Numbered from the stretch's first letter, positions 9,107 through 17,375 are shown. The stretch is DNA of 64,000 nucleotides from Pseudomonas sp. PH1b (GCF_000633395.1 NZ_AYMU01000029.1:44585-108584), one strand, 5' to 3'. Notes: generated by a model not told the origin, from the sequence alone. Numbers and translations are program-made.

Positions 9107-9514
9107 TCAGATCCAGACATCGTTCTGGGCGGTGCGTTCGCCTCCCTGGTCGCCGGTATTGAGTACGCCCTTGGGCTCGATCAGCAGCAGCTTGACCTCC
9201 TGTTCGGCCCAGGGCTTGTGCTCGACGCCCTTGGGCATCACGAACATCTCGCCGCTGGCGATGGACACCCGGCCGTCGCGAAAATCGATGTGCAGCAGGC
9301 CATCGAGGACGATGAAGGTTTCATCGGTATCGGCGTGGGCGTGCCAGACGAATTCGCCCTGCAGCCTGGAGATCTTGAACTGGTAATCGTTCATTTCGGC
9401 GATCACCTTGGGCGTCCAGTGCTCGCTGAACAGGCTGAGCTTGTGGGCGAAATTGATGCTCTGGAACGTGCGTTGGGCGGTAGCGGCGGTGGGGTTCTGC
9501 ATGGTGCGGTCCAC
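9107..9514 (-). CDS. Cupin-domain protein
   Basis: 135 residues forming one small beta-barrel cupin. Motif 1 is recognisable as GEFVWHAHADTDETFIVLDGLLHIDF (histidines and the glutamate of the metal site, residues about 54-80). Motif 2 follows with GEMFVMPKGVEHKPW. Stand-alone cupins of this size include isomerases and metal-dependent dioxygenase-like proteins, so no reaction is assigned. The alternative start at the fifth residue (MQNPTAATAQ) is also possible. The AraC gene ends 67 bases upstream in the same direction, so the two may be co-expressed. Confidence 0.8.
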   Translation of the reverse strand: MDRTMQNPTAATAQRTFQSINFAHKLSLFSEHWTPKVIAEMNDYQFKISRLQGEFVWHAHADTDETFIVLDGLLHIDFRDGRVSIASGEMFVMPKGVEHKPWAEQEVKLLLIEPKGVLNTGDQGGERTAQNDVWI

Positions 9515-9581
9515 ATCAGTGATGAAAGAGCACTGAGGGTAAACAGCCGCGGCGCCGGGTTCTTGAACGATTGTGCGTGGT

Positions 9582-10391
9582 TCAGCGGTGGAGCATTTTC
9601 AGCCAGCGCGCCGGCGGCAGGCCGTAGGCCTGGCGAAACTGCCGGGTCATGTGGCTCTGGTCGGCAAACCCGGCCATCAGCGCTGCGTTGGCCAGGGGCT
9701 GGCCCTGCACCAGCAGCGCCCGAACCAGGTCCAGGCGGCGCATGCTCAGGTAGCGATAGGGACTGGTGCCGAACAGCAGGCGAAAATCCCGCGACAGGCT
9801 CCAGCGGTCCCGTTCACTGTGGGCCGCCAGTTCGTCCAGGGTGAGGGTCCGGTCCAGGGCGCCGTGGATGTACTCCCGGGCACGTTCGGCGGCTACGTAA
9901 TCGTAGCGCTGCCGAGGCCGGACCACCCCGCAGGCAGCGTTCAGGGCGTGAGCCAGGTCGAACAGAGCGTCTTCCTGTTCCAGCGGGTCCAGGGGGCTGT
10001 CGACACTGCGCAGCAGGGTCTGGGTAGCGGCGAACAGCCGCGGGTCATTGGACAGGCCGCCGGTGATGAAGGGCAGGGGCTGGCCGCCGAGGATCTGCTG
10101 GATCAGCGCCGGCTCGACATACAGCATGCGGTAGTGGAAGCCCTGCTGGGTGCCAGCCTCGCCATCGTGGGCTTCGTCGGGGTGCAGGACCATGGTCCCG
10201 CCCGGCAGGCTGTGGCGCCAGCCGCCGCGGTACTGGAAGCTCTGCACGCCCTGCAAGGTGTGGCCGATGGCGTAGGTGTCATGGCGGTGCATGTCATAGC
10301 CGTGGCCGGCGAAAAACGCCTCGATGCGTTCCAGGCCCCGGGCGGCTGGTGCGCGGTGAACCCAGTCGGTGACAGCTGGGGGTTTGGCCAT
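9582..10391 (-). CDS. AraC-family transcriptional regulator
   Basis: 269 residues. An N-terminal AraC ligand-binding cupin occupies about residues 15-140 (HRHDTYAIGHTLQGVQSFQYRG, then MVLHPDEAHDG). A C-terminal double helix-turn-helix occupies about 165-265 (LTLDELAAHSERDRWSLSRDF and the second helix in NAALMAGFADQSHMTRQFR). It is divergent from the LysE-type exporter gene at 10634 with a 242-base region between them. Control of an amino-acid exporter by such an AraC protein is a common arrangement. No operator could be recognised by eye. Confidence 0.88.
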   Translation of the reverse strand: MAKPPAVTDWVHRAPAARGLERIEAFFAGHGYDMHRHDTYAIGHTLQGVQSFQYRGGWRHSLPGGTMVLHPDEAHDGEAGTQQGFHYRMLYVEPALIQQILGGQPLPFITGGLSNDPRLFAATQTLLRSVDSPLDPLEQEDALFDLAHALNAACGVVRPRQRYDYVAAERAREYIHGALDRTLTLDELAAHSERDRWSLSRDFRLLFGTSPYRYLSMRRLDLVRALLVQGQPLANAALMAGFADQSHMTRQFRQAYGLPPARWLKMLHR

Positions 10392-10633
10392 GGAACGGTC
10401 CTGATGGATGAAACCAAGGGCCGTACGTTAACTCAGGGGCGCGCTGGCTGTCTTGCCCCTCGGTTCTACGCCGTAGCGGCTCTGCCGGAAGAAGGGCGGC
10501 TTGCAGGAGGGGGCCGGCGCTGCACGACGGCTTGCTGCCTGAGCCGGGTTGCGAGGCCAATCGGCGGTTGCCTGGGCAGGCGCGAGTGGAGTAGCGTCGT
10601 TCCCCCGGACCCTCTTCATGGCCATCTGTTCCC

Positions 10634-11275
10634 ATGTACGCCTCACACCTGGTTTACCTCGCCCCGTTGTTGTCGCTGGCCCTGCTCTGGAGCGTGGCGG
10701 TGATCACCCCCGGGCCGAACTTTTTCACCACTGCACAACTGGCGGCGGGTTGTTCGCGGCGCCATGGCCTGTTCGCCGCCCTGGGGGTGGCCAGCGGCAC
10801 CGTGCTCTGGGGGCTGGCGGGAGGCTTGGGCATCAAATCGCTGTTCAGCGCGGCGCCGACGCTGTTCGTGTTGTTCAAGGTTGCCGGTGGCTGTTACCTG
10901 ATCTACCTGGGGCTCAAGCAGTTCAAGTGCAAACTGGCCCTGGAGACCCCGACCACCGATGGCGCGAGCCATGCTGCGCGCAGCCTGTTCTCGGCCTACC
11001 GGCTGGGCTTTCTCGGCAACATGACCAACCCCAAGTCGGCGCTGTTCGTGGCCACCATTTTTGCCACTTCGATGCCGGCCTCCCCGCCACCTCTGCTACT
11101 GGGGCTGGCGGTGCTGACCATGGCCGGCCTGTCGCTGTCCTGGTACTGCTGCGTGGCGCTGTTTTTCGCCAGCAGCCGGGTGGCCGGGTTCTATGCCCGG
11201 GCCCGGCGCTGGCTGGACCGTCTGGCCGGTGGTTGCTATGTGCTGTTCGGCGGGCATCTGCTGGCCAATCGCTGA
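10634..11275 (+). CDS. LysE/RhtB-family amino-acid exporter
   Basis: 213 residues with about six hydrophobic segments, the standard LysE/RhtB length. The family signature is SVAVITPGPNFFTTAQLAAG near residues 18-37, containing the conserved PGPN turn. FLGNMTNPKSALFVATIF gives the second conserved asparagine-proline element. It probably exports an amino acid or homoserine-like compound. The ATG at 10634 was chosen because it fits the family start. Divergent from the AraC gene at 9582-10391. Confidence 0.88.
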   Translation: MYASHLVYLAPLLSLALLWSVAVITPGPNFFTTAQLAAGCSRRHGLFAALGVASGTVLWGLAGGLGIKSLFSAAPTLFVLFKVAGGCYLIYLGLKQFKCKLALETPTTDGASHAARSLFSAYRLGFLGNMTNPKSALFVATIFATSMPASPPPLLLGLAVLTMAGLSLSWYCCVALFFASSRVAGFYARARRWLDRLAGGCYVLFGGHLLANR

Positions 11276-11349
11276 ACGGCCGGTGCCTTACGCCGGCCAG
11301 TATCCGCCCCCCAACAAGGACGACCCGTCCCCGTATCAGGAGACTGAAC

Positions 11350-11829
11350 ATGGCTGTTGTTTTTCGCCCGGTGGCAGAGGCGGACATTCCGCGGATCTGC
11401 AGTTTCGTGGGCAATCCCCAGGAGTTGTATTTCTTCTTTCCCGCTGCCACCTGGCCACTGACCCACGAGCAGTTGCGCGACTCCATCGCCCAGCGCAGCG
11501 ACTCGACGGTGATCGAGCGTGACGGGCAGGTAGTGGGCTTTGCCAACTTCTATCGCTGGGAGCAGGGTGGCACCTGCACCATCGGCAACGTCATCGTCGA
11601 TCCCCAGGTGCGCGGCGTGGGCCTGGGGGCGCAGTTGATCGGGCAGATGATCTACCTCGCCCGCAGCAAGCATCAGGCCAGCGATGTCACCCTGTCCTGC
11701 TTCAACAGCAATGTGGCGGGGTTGCTGTTCTATCCGAAGCTGGGGTTCGTGCCGTTCGCCATCGAGGAGCGCCAGGACAAGCAGCAGGAGCGGGTGGCGC
11801 TGATCCACCTGCGCTACAGCCCGAAGTGA
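11350..11829 (+). CDS. GNAT-family N-acetyltransferase
   Basis: 159 residues starting at MAVVFRPVAEADIPRI; AGGAGACTGAAC just upstream supplies the ribosome-binding site. The longer in-frame reading running back to 10549 passes antiparallel to family expectations through the LysE gene and is spurious. The acetyl-CoA motif A appears as GNVIVDPQVRGVGLGAQLIGQM (about residues 78-99, with the V/G-x-G-x-G loop). The C-terminal KLGFVPFAIEERQ is the usual motif B. Acceptor unknown. It lies 74 bases after lysE-like and 52 before the D-Ala ligase gene. Confidence 0.86.
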   Translation: MAVVFRPVAEADIPRICSFVGNPQELYFFFPAATWPLTHEQLRDSIAQRSDSTVIERDGQVVGFANFYRWEQGGTCTIGNVIVDPQVRGVGLGAQLIGQMIYLARSKHQASDVTLSCFNSNVAGLLFYPKLGFVPFAIEERQDKQQERVALIHLRYSPK

Positions 11830-11881
11830 CGCCTGCGGGCCACGCCTAACCAGAGACCATTTTTTTCAACGGAAACCAGTC

Positions 11882-12976
11882 ATGAGCAAGTTGCGGGTCG
11901 GGATTATTTTTGGTGGCCGTTCGGCCGAACACGAAGTGTCGCTGCAGTCGGCGCGCAATATCGTCGATGCCCTGGATCGCATGCGTTTCGAGCCGGTGCT
12001 GATCGGTATCGACAAACAGGGGCACTGGCACCTCAACGACACCTCGAACTTCCTGATCAACCAGGAAAACCCGGCGCTGATCGCCCTCAACCAGTCCAAC
12101 CGCGAGCTGGCGGTGGTGCCGGGCAAGGCCAGCCAGCAACTGGTGGAAACCTCCAGCCAGGAACTGCTCGGGCACGTCGATGTGATCTTCCCCATCGTCC
12201 ACGGCACCCTCGGCGAGGATGGCTGCCTGCAAGGCTTGCTGCGCATGGCTGACCTGCCGTTCGTGGGCTCGGATGTGCTGGGCTCGGCGGTGTGCATGGA
12301 CAAGGACATCAGCAAGCGCCTGCTGCGCGATGCCGGGCTGGCGGTGACCCCTTTCATCACGCTGACCCGGGCCACGGCGTCGCGTACGAGCTTTGCCCAG
12401 GCGGTGGAAAAACTCGGCCTGCCGCTGTTCATCAAGCCGGCCAACCAGGGCTCGTCGGTGGGGGTGAGCAAGGTCGACAACGAGGCTCAATACCGGACCG
12501 CCGTGGCCCTGGCCCTGGACTATGACCACAAGGTGCTGGTGGAGTCGGCCATCAGCGGTCGGGAAATCGAATGTGCGGTGTTGGGCAACGACCAGCCGAT
12601 TGCCAGCGGTTGTGGCGAAATCGTGGTCGGCAACGGCTTCTATTCCTACGACAGCAAGTACATCGATGACCAGGCGGCGCAGGTGGTGGTGCCGGCGGAC
12701 ATCAGCGATGAACACCGCGAGCGGATCCGTACCCTGGCCGTCGAGGCGTTCCAGGTGCTGGGTTGCTCCGGGCTGGCCCGGGTCGATGTGTTCCTGACCG
12801 CGGACGGTGAAGTTCTGATCAACGAAATCAACTCGCTGCCGGGGTTCACCCGGATCAGCATGTACCCCAAACTCTGGCAGGCTGCCGGCATGACTTACAG
12901 CGAGCTGGTCAGCCGCCTGATCGAGCTGGCGCTGGAGCGCCATGCCGAACGGCAGGCTTTGAAAATCAACCGCTGA
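11882..12976 (+). CDS. ddlA: D-alanine--D-alanine ligase
   Basis: 364 residues, the length of DdlA-type ligases. It joins two D-alanines with ATP to make the terminal dipeptide of the peptidoglycan stem in the cytoplasm. Visible features: N-terminal GGRSAEHEVSLQSA (about residues 11-24), the VIFPIVHGTLGEDGCLQGLL segment, ATP-grasp core with IKPANQGSSVGVSKV, and the metal/substrate end INEINSLPGFTRISMYPKL. It sits away from the mur-fts cluster, as expected for a second Ddl; DdlA rather than DdlB is inferred from length and N-terminus. Followed after 30 bases by a small cyclotransferase-like gene. Confidence 0.93.
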   Translation: MSKLRVGIIFGGRSAEHEVSLQSARNIVDALDRMRFEPVLIGIDKQGHWHLNDTSNFLINQENPALIALNQSNRELAVVPGKASQQLVETSSQELLGHVDVIFPIVHGTLGEDGCLQGLLRMADLPFVGSDVLGSAVCMDKDISKRLLRDAGLAVTPFITLTRATASRTSFAQAVEKLGLPLFIKPANQGSSVGVSKVDNEAQYRTAVALALDYDHKVLVESAISGREIECAVLGNDQPIASGCGEIVVGNGFYSYDSKYIDDQAAQVVVPADISDEHRERIRTLAVEAFQVLGCSGLARVDVFLTADGEVLINEINSLPGFTRISMYPKLWQAAGMTYSELVSRLIELALERHAERQALKINR

Positions 12977-13006
12977 AGCCGATCAGCATGGTTAAGGATG
13001 TGACGA

Positions 13007-13360
13007 ATGAGTGCGGCAACAGACGCAACGGTTTATCTGTTTTCCTACGGCACCCTGCAGGACAAGGCGGTGCAGATCGCCAACTTTGGCCGCGAGTTGA
13101 GTGGCAGCGCCGACGCCATGCTCGGCTACGACCAGCACTGGGTCGAGATCACCGATCCCCAGGTGCTGGCCGCCAGTGGCAAGACCCATCACCCGATCCT
13201 GCGCCCGGGCCGTCCCGACAGCGCACCGATTGCCGGGACGGTGTTTCGCATCACCCCTGAAGAACTGGCCGCTGCCGACAGCTATGAAGTCTCGGACTAC
13301 CAGCGGGTCAGCGTGAAGCTGGCCTCCGGTATCCAGGCCTGGGTCTACGTCAGCGCCTGA
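13007..13360 (+). CDS. Gamma-glutamylcyclotransferase/AIG2-like protein
   Basis: 117 residues with the AIG2/GGCT start VYLFSYGTLQDKAVQIANFG (residues 9-28), where the YGTL turn forms the gamma-glutamyl binding cavity. The catalytic-type glutamate sits in ITPEELAAADSYEVSDYQR. The members of this family act on gamma-glutamyl amines or peptides, but the substrate cannot be read here. It is 30 bases downstream of the D-Ala ligase in the same direction and may be co-transcribed. Convergent with the membrane-protein gene at 13370. Confidence 0.85.
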   Translation: MSAATDATVYLFSYGTLQDKAVQIANFGRELSGSADAMLGYDQHWVEITDPQVLAASGKTHHPILRPGRPDSAPIAGTVFRITPEELAAADSYEVSDYQRVSVKLASGIQAWVYVSA

Positions 13361-13369
13361 GTCTGCGGC

Positions 13370-13957
13370 TCACTCCGGCGGCAGCATCACCCCGATGCAC
13401 GCCAGGGCCAGCAGCACCGCCCCGAGCACGATGAACACATAGTTCAGCGGTGTGAAACGGGCGTTGCTGCGGCCTTCGGGATCTCCCGCGGCGGCATTCA
13501 GGCCGCGCTGGCCGAGCCAGGTGATCCACGCCATTACCGGCAGCAGCGCCAGGCTGGCAATGTCGGTCACCGGGTAGCCGATGTTCTTGCGCGACAGGGC
13601 GTCCACCACGTTGTTGATGATCACCCCCACCACAAACAGGGTTGCCAGTTCACCGGGCCGCCAGTCATGGCTGCGGCCGTCGCGCTTGAGCGTTGCATCG
13701 GCTTCGCGGTACAGCGCATGAGTGAAGAAGATCGCGAAGAAGGCCCGGGCCACCGGCCACAGTTCCTGGCCGCTGGCGTGCCTGAACTGGTGCCAGTTCT
13801 TGTAGGCCCAGTACACCTGGTAGATGCCGAAGGTGAGGATGTACAGGGTCAGGAACTTGGCCCTGGACACCACGTAGAACGGCTGTTGTGCTGTCTCGGG
13901 CGAGGGGGCGACCAGATCCGCCTGGGGCGGGGCATAGAGGTTGTCAGACACGGGCAC
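13370..13957 (-). CDS. Uncharacterised inner-membrane protein
   Basis: 195 residues. The N-terminal 30 residues are polar and proline-rich (NLYAPPQADLVAPSPETAQQP). There follow about four hydrophobic stretches: FLTLYILTFGIYQVYWAYKNW, the LFVVGVIINNVV region, the ALLPVMAWITWLG region and a final FIVLGAVLLALACIGVML. The YxxYWxYKNW pattern after the first helix recalls DUF4234-type membrane proteins, but I do not recognise the family with certainty. No linked function: neighbours are a convergent cyclotransferase-like gene and an acetyltransferase 92 bases upstream. Confidence 0.75.
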   Translation of the reverse strand: MPVSDNLYAPPQADLVAPSPETAQQPFYVVSRAKFLTLYILTFGIYQVYWAYKNWHQFRHASGQELWPVARAFFAIFFTHALYREADATLKRDGRSHDWRPGELATLFVVGVIINNVVDALSRKNIGYPVTDIASLALLPVMAWITWLGQRGLNAAAGDPEGRSNARFTPLNYVFIVLGAVLLALACIGVMLPPE

Positions 13958-14049
13958 TCCTTGGGTTGGGTCTGAAGGGGAGGAGGCAACGTTAGCTCAG
14001 GTTGTTGGCCAAGAACCAGCATGGTCGCGGTGGCCGACCGGAACCGGGT

Positions 14050-14505
14050 TCAGGCCCGGGGCGGATCCGCCGGCCGAATGTAGTGAATATCCCATTCACT
14101 TTCACCCACCTGAACAAAACCCAGGCGTCGATAAAAACGATTCGAGTCACTCCCGCGCAACGCATCCAGGTGGATGGGTAGTTGCTCGTTGGCGGAGCGT
14201 TCCAAAAGCGGCTCCAGGGCCTTGGCGCCGAGGCCCCGCCCTTGGAATTGCGGTAGGACGTACAGGTGCTGCAGGCGCAGATGATCGCCGTGTGATTGGC
14301 TCTGGATAAAGCCCGCGGGATGCCCGTCACTGAGGATGAAGTGGCAGCGTTCGGCCGCGAAGCTTGCGGCAAAACGCTCCCGGGCCCGCTGCGGATCGAA
14401 GCGCCCCAGGCGCTCAAGGCTTTCGCGCATGGCCGCGATGCGCATCTGGACCAGGGTTTCCAGGTCGCTCAGGGAGGTTGGGAGTAGTGCACTCTCGAGG
14501 CTCAT
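14050..14505 (-). CDS. GNAT-family N-acetyltransferase
   Basis: 151 residues starting at MSLESALLP; this ATG overlaps the stop of the upstream laccase-domain gene as ATGA, implying coupled translation, so it is preferred over the start five residues earlier. Motif A reads LQHLYVLPQFQGRGLGAKALEPLL (about residues 83-106). The C-terminal SNRFYRRLGFVQVGESEWDIHY is motif B. Substrate unknown. The two-gene unit with the YfiH-like enzyme is the only context available. Confidence 0.85.
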   Translation of the reverse strand: MSLESALLPTSLSDLETLVQMRIAAMRESLERLGRFDPQRARERFAASFAAERCHFILSDGHPAGFIQSQSHGDHLRLQHLYVLPQFQGRGLGAKALEPLLERSANEQLPIHLDALRGSDSNRFYRRLGFVQVGESEWDIHYIRPADPPRA

Positions 14506-15218
14506 GTGCGGCCGATCCACGAATACTGGAAGGCCTTGGCTTCACCCCGGTGCCCGCGTCGACGATAGCTGGCCAGGGCCGGGGTCGAGCAGTAGGTGCA
14601 CAGCTCGCTGATTTCGATCTGTTGATCATTGATGCCAGCGGCGTGCAGCAAGTGCACGGCATAGCGGCTTAGGTCGAACCACAGGGAATCGGCCTGGGTC
14701 GGTTGCGGTGGCGGAATCTGCGGCGGTAGCAGCGGGGCCGGTTGCTTACGGCTCCAGGGTGCCTGTGCGGCCGGCCACTGCGGGTCTTGAGTGGCGGACA
14801 GGGTGTCGATGAAGTCGGCGCTGACTTCATAGCAGCAGGGCTTGATCGACGGGCCGATGGCCACCCGCAATTGCCGTGGGGTGATGCCCTTGCTGGCGAA
14901 GTGTTGCAGCACATTGGCGATGATCCCGCCATGCAGGCCTTTCCAGCCGCCGTGCACCGCCGCGACCCAGGAACCGTCGTCGCTGCTGATCAGCAACGGC
15001 AGGCAGTCGGCGGTGACCACCGCGATGGGCCGGCTGGAATGGGTGAGGACCGCATCGCCGCGAATGATCCCGCTGGGCAGGGTGGTACTGGCGTGCACCA
15101 CCTCGCCACTGTGGACCTGCGAGCAGAAGAACAGGTTGGCCGGCAGGGCAGCGCCAAGGGTCAAAAACTCATGACGGATGCCGGGTATCTGGTTCAACAC
15201 ACCTGCCTGGAAACTCAT
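14502..15218 (-). CDS. Laccase-domain (YfiH/PgeF-like) purine nucleoside-modifying enzyme family
   Basis: 238 residues from the methionine of MSFQAGVLNQIPGIRHEF; the reading upstream to 15299 lacks family similarity. Metal or substrate residues typical of the family are visible: FFCSQVHSGEVV (His), TADCLPLLI (Cys) and AVHGGWKGLHGGI (His), plus the IGPSIKPCCYEVS segment. Family members were long called multicopper polyphenol oxidases; some act on purine nucleosides or release misincorporated L-Ser from peptidoglycan precursors. It may be a second paralogue beside the usual Pseudomonas yfiH near rluD, so the PgeF symbol is withheld. Translationally coupled to the GNAT gene downstream. Confidence 0.85.
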   Translation of the reverse strand: MSFQAGVLNQIPGIRHEFLTLGAALPANLFFCSQVHSGEVVHASTTLPSGIIRGDAVLTHSSRPIAVVTADCLPLLISSDDGSWVAAVHGGWKGLHGGIIANVLQHFASKGITPRQLRVAIGPSIKPCCYEVSADFIDTLSATQDPQWPAAQAPWSRKQPAPLLPPQIPPPQPTQADSLWFDLSRYAVHLLHAAGINDQQIEISELCTYCSTPALASYRRRGHRGEAKAFQYSWIGRT

Positions 15219-15351
15219 CGGGCCTTCGCTCGGTAACCTGGGAATGGCTGCAGAGCATAGCGGTATCCGAGGCACTTTTGCTGACAGGCCGCGCTGCAAA
15301 GGCAGCGCCAGACCAGCGGTTGCCTGCGGGGCAGCCCGCCTTGCGGATATT

Positions 15352-16164
15352 TCAGGCCTTGAGCGGGATGTACAGTTCCACCACGCTGTCCGGGTGCATG
15401 GGCCCCAGGAAACGCTCGCCGGTGTATTCGAATTCCACCGCTTCGATCGGCATCAGCCCGGCCGCAGGCAGCCATTCGCTGTAGGCGGCGCGATAGGTTT
15501 CCGGCAGGGTGGCCACGGTGCCGTGATGCTCGACCCGGGCGTAGTGGCGGGCGGGGATGTCGAGCTCGATCATTCCGGGCACCAGGGGCGCGTCGTCGGC
15601 TACTGGCAAGCCGGCCACATAGCGCCACTGGCCGTCTTCCAGGGGCTGGCAGATGCCGTAGGTGCCCACCGGCTCGGCCAGGCGCTGGATTTCCTGTTCT
15701 CGGGGTTCGAAGCGTTGCCAGAGCTCGGCGATGGAGCCCGGGTCATCCTGCTGCCAGGCCATGCCGATGAGCCGTTGCCGGGCCAGGAACACCTTCTGCG
15801 GTGTCTGCGCGGCAGGAATCTGGCGCTGTGGCTGGGCCAGGTAGCGTTGCAGGTGGCCCAGCACTTTCTGGCTGCGGGCAATCTCACTTTCCAGCTGCCG
15901 GGCATGCTCCTGCAGCGACTGCTGCATGTGCAGCACGCTGTCCAGGCCGCCCTGGTCCGCGAGTTGGCGGATGTCTTCCAGGGACATGCCCAACTGCCGC
16001 AGCCAGACGATGCGACCCAGGGGCACGATCTGTTCCGGGCTGTAGTAGCGGTAGCCGTTGTCCCGGCCGGTGAGGGCCGGGGTGAACAGGCTGATGCTGT
16101 CGTAATGGCGCAGGGTTTTGGTGGTGAGGCTGTGGCAGCGGGCCATTTGTCCGATGGTGAGCAT
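15352..16164 (-). CDS. MerR-family regulator with GyrI-like effector domain
   Basis: 270 residues starting at MLTIGQMARCHSLTTKTLRHYDSI, a canonical MerR helix-turn-helix (residues 1-70); the longer frame to 16239 is not family-like. A coiled-coil dimerisation helix follows (about 80-115). The C-terminal 150 residues resemble a GyrI/BmrR effector domain (VEFEYTGERFLGPMHPDSVVELYIPLKA at the end), which binds lipophilic cations or drugs. Such regulators usually activate multidrug efflux genes, but none is adjacent. The neighbour upstream is the higA antitoxin, 78 bases away. Confidence 0.88.
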   Translation of the reverse strand: MLTIGQMARCHSLTTKTLRHYDSISLFTPALTGRDNGYRYYSPEQIVPLGRIVWLRQLGMSLEDIRQLADQGGLDSVLHMQQSLQEHARQLESEIARSQKVLGHLQRYLAQPQRQIPAAQTPQKVFLARQRLIGMAWQQDDPGSIAELWQRFEPREQEIQRLAEPVGTYGICQPLEDGQWRYVAGLPVADDAPLVPGMIELDIPARHYARVEHHGTVATLPETYRAAYSEWLPAAGLMPIEAVEFEYTGERFLGPMHPDSVVELYIPLKA

Positions 16165-16242
16165 GGAACGTCCTTGGTGTGGTTGGGCTGTGGGGCATGC
16201 TGAGCCTTTACCCAAGGGCAAGCTCAAGCCCGGCAGCACGGC

Positions 16243-16614
16243 TCAGGACGATTTGATCGGCTTGATCAGGCTTTCGGCCGGGATGCCGAACAGTTGGTGC
16301 AGTTTCCAGATCATCGGCAGGGTCAGCGCGCGCTTGCCGTTGAGCACCTCGTAGACGCGGTTGGTGCGGCCGATGGCGGGCGCCAGGTCGGCGGCGGACA
16401 AGCCGGACTGTTCCATGCGGAACTTGATCGCCTCAATCGGGTTGGGCAGGTCCAGGGGAAACTGCCTGGCCTCGTACGCCTCGATCAGGGTGATCATCAC
16501 GTCGAAGTAATCGCCTTCAGGCGTCCCGGGCTGCGGTTCGTTGTCGAACAGGGGCGAGACGCTTTTCAGCGCGGCGCGGTAGTCCTGGTCGGTGTGGATA
16601 GGGCGGATGTTCAT
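16243..16614 (-). CDS. higA: HigA-family antitoxin
   Basis: 123 residues. The N-terminal half is HigA-like (MNIRPIHTDQDYRAAL, then PEGDYFDVMITLIEAYE). The C-terminal half is a Cro/XRE helix-turn-helix (SAADLAPAIGRTNRVYEVLNGKRALTLPMI, about residues 73-103). It should bind and neutralise the HigB toxin encoded just upstream and repress the shared promoter. The 5-base gap to higB and the toxin-first order match classical higBA operons. Confidence 0.9.
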   Translation of the reverse strand: MNIRPIHTDQDYRAALKSVSPLFDNEPQPGTPEGDYFDVMITLIEAYEARQFPLDLPNPIEAIKFRMEQSGLSAADLAPAIGRTNRVYEVLNGKRALTLPMIWKLHQLFGIPAESLIKPIKSS

Positions 16615-16619
16615 GTGGG

Positions 16620-16922
16620 TTACTCCATGTCTACGCTGTCGGCATCAATGGCGTCGTACTCTTGGTGAGTGCCCACGAACTTGATGTACAGCGCACCAAA
16701 GCGGTAGGCCACGGCAACGATCAGTCGATACTCGTTGCCCTTGATGTTGAAGACCACCCTGCGGCTTTTGAGAATGCTCGCGTTGCGATACTGGTCCTTG
16801 ATCTGCGCAGGGTTGGACCACTCGGCATTCCTTGCTTCATCGATCCAAGCCAGTAAAGGCTGCTCTGCATCCGGGTACTTCTCCCAGAAGGCCTTCAACT
16901 GACTGACTGCAATAATTCTCAT
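16620..16922 (-). CDS. higB: HigB-family mRNA interferase toxin
   Basis: 100 residues of the HigB toxin family. Visible pattern: MRIIAVSQLKAFWEKYPDAEQPLLAWIDE, then SRRVVFNIKGNEYRLIVAV and LYIKFVGTHQEYDAID, which carry the conserved lysine/arginine, tyrosine and histidine expected in this ribosome-dependent RNase. It precedes higA in the operon. AGGA eight bases before the ATG is the ribosome-binding site. A perfect inverted repeat starts 12 bases upstream and is the probable autoregulatory operator. Confidence 0.9.
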   Translation of the reverse strand: MRIIAVSQLKAFWEKYPDAEQPLLAWIDEARNAEWSNPAQIKDQYRNASILKSRRVVFNIKGNEYRLIVAVAYRFGALYIKFVGTHQEYDAIDADSVDME

Positions 16923-16933
16923 GGCGCGATCCT

Positions 16934-16950
16934 AGTCCCGTCATGGGACT
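16934..16950 (-). promoter_or_regulatory. Probable higBA operator palindrome
   Basis: AGTCCC-N5-GGGACT, a perfect six-base inverted repeat, lies 12-28 bases upstream of the higB start. Its position over the expected promoter or leader is what an antitoxin autorepression site needs. The palindrome is seen directly; HigA binding is inferred. Confidence 0.6.
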
Positions 16951-17037
16951 TAAACAAGTCACCAAGTGCATCAGGCGATGTACGGGCAGATCGCTGGATC
17001 TGCCCGCGCAGGCGACGTCGGCTCGGTGACGATCAGG

Positions 17038-17304
17038 TCATGCAGAGAGCGTGGCGTGCACGCCGTCCATCAGTGCCTTGCCCCTCTCCGCCAGGTAGTG
17101 TGCCGCCCAAGCATAGCGGTCGCACCGCGGCTCCATGGCCGCCTCCAGGGTGAATTGCTTTGCCAGATGCAACAGCGCCGAGGCGTGTTCCAGGGCGTCG
17201 TTGATCGGCACGTCGGCATTCACCCGAAACAGCGGATACGAGTGTTCGCCGCAGTGGGAAAAGCGGATTTCACCGAGGGTGGTCAGGGGCGATTGAGTGG
17301 TCAT
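17038..17304 (-). CDS. DUF3077 family protein
   Basis: 88 residues resembling the small DUF3077 proteins common in Pseudomonas (RVNADVPINDALEHASALLHLAKQFTLEAA in the centre). The family is helical and has no known function. Its ATG overlaps the stop of a 21-codon upstream ORF as ATGA. Its ribosome-binding site GGAGG lies inside that ORF, so its translation is probably coupled. A structured leader lies further upstream (17376-17497). The next gene downstream in this direction is higB, after 115 bases. Confidence 0.8.
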   Translation of the reverse strand: MTTQSPLTTLGEIRFSHCGEHSYPLFRVNADVPINDALEHASALLHLAKQFTLEAAMEPRCDRYAWAAHYLAERGKALMDGVHATLSA

Positions 17305-17366
17305 CGGGCACCTCCGGTTTTTTGGGACGGGAAGTGTGGGGGAAACAGATTGCAGAAGCAGTTCAT
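17301..17366 (-). CDS. 21-residue upstream ORF coupled to the DUF3077 gene
   Basis: An open reading frame of 21 sense codons plus TGA, beginning MNCFCNLFPPHF and ending KTGGAR. Support for translation is good: AAGGAG stands eight bases before the ATG, and the stop overlaps the DUF3077 start as ATGA. The GGA-GGT codons near its end form the ribosome-binding site of the next gene. It may be a true micropeptide with two close cysteines, or a leader whose translation opens the DUF3077 start. No known family is recognised. Too short for standard gene calling. Confidence 0.6.
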   Translation of the reverse strand: MNCFCNLFPPHFPSQKTGGAR

Positions 17367-17375
17367 GGTCACGAC

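Noticed and set aside
10549..11829. A continuous frame that would fuse a LysE-region reading to the acetyltransferase
   Set aside because: The first 267 codons are out of frame with the clear LysE gene; the GNAT domain starts cleanly at 11350 with its own ribosome-binding site.
16951..16957. A -35/-10 pair (TTGTTT, TAGGAT) around the higBA palindrome
   Set aside because: The -10 would share bases with the AGGA ribosome-binding site and give a transcript starting at the ATG, so the true promoter remains unclear.
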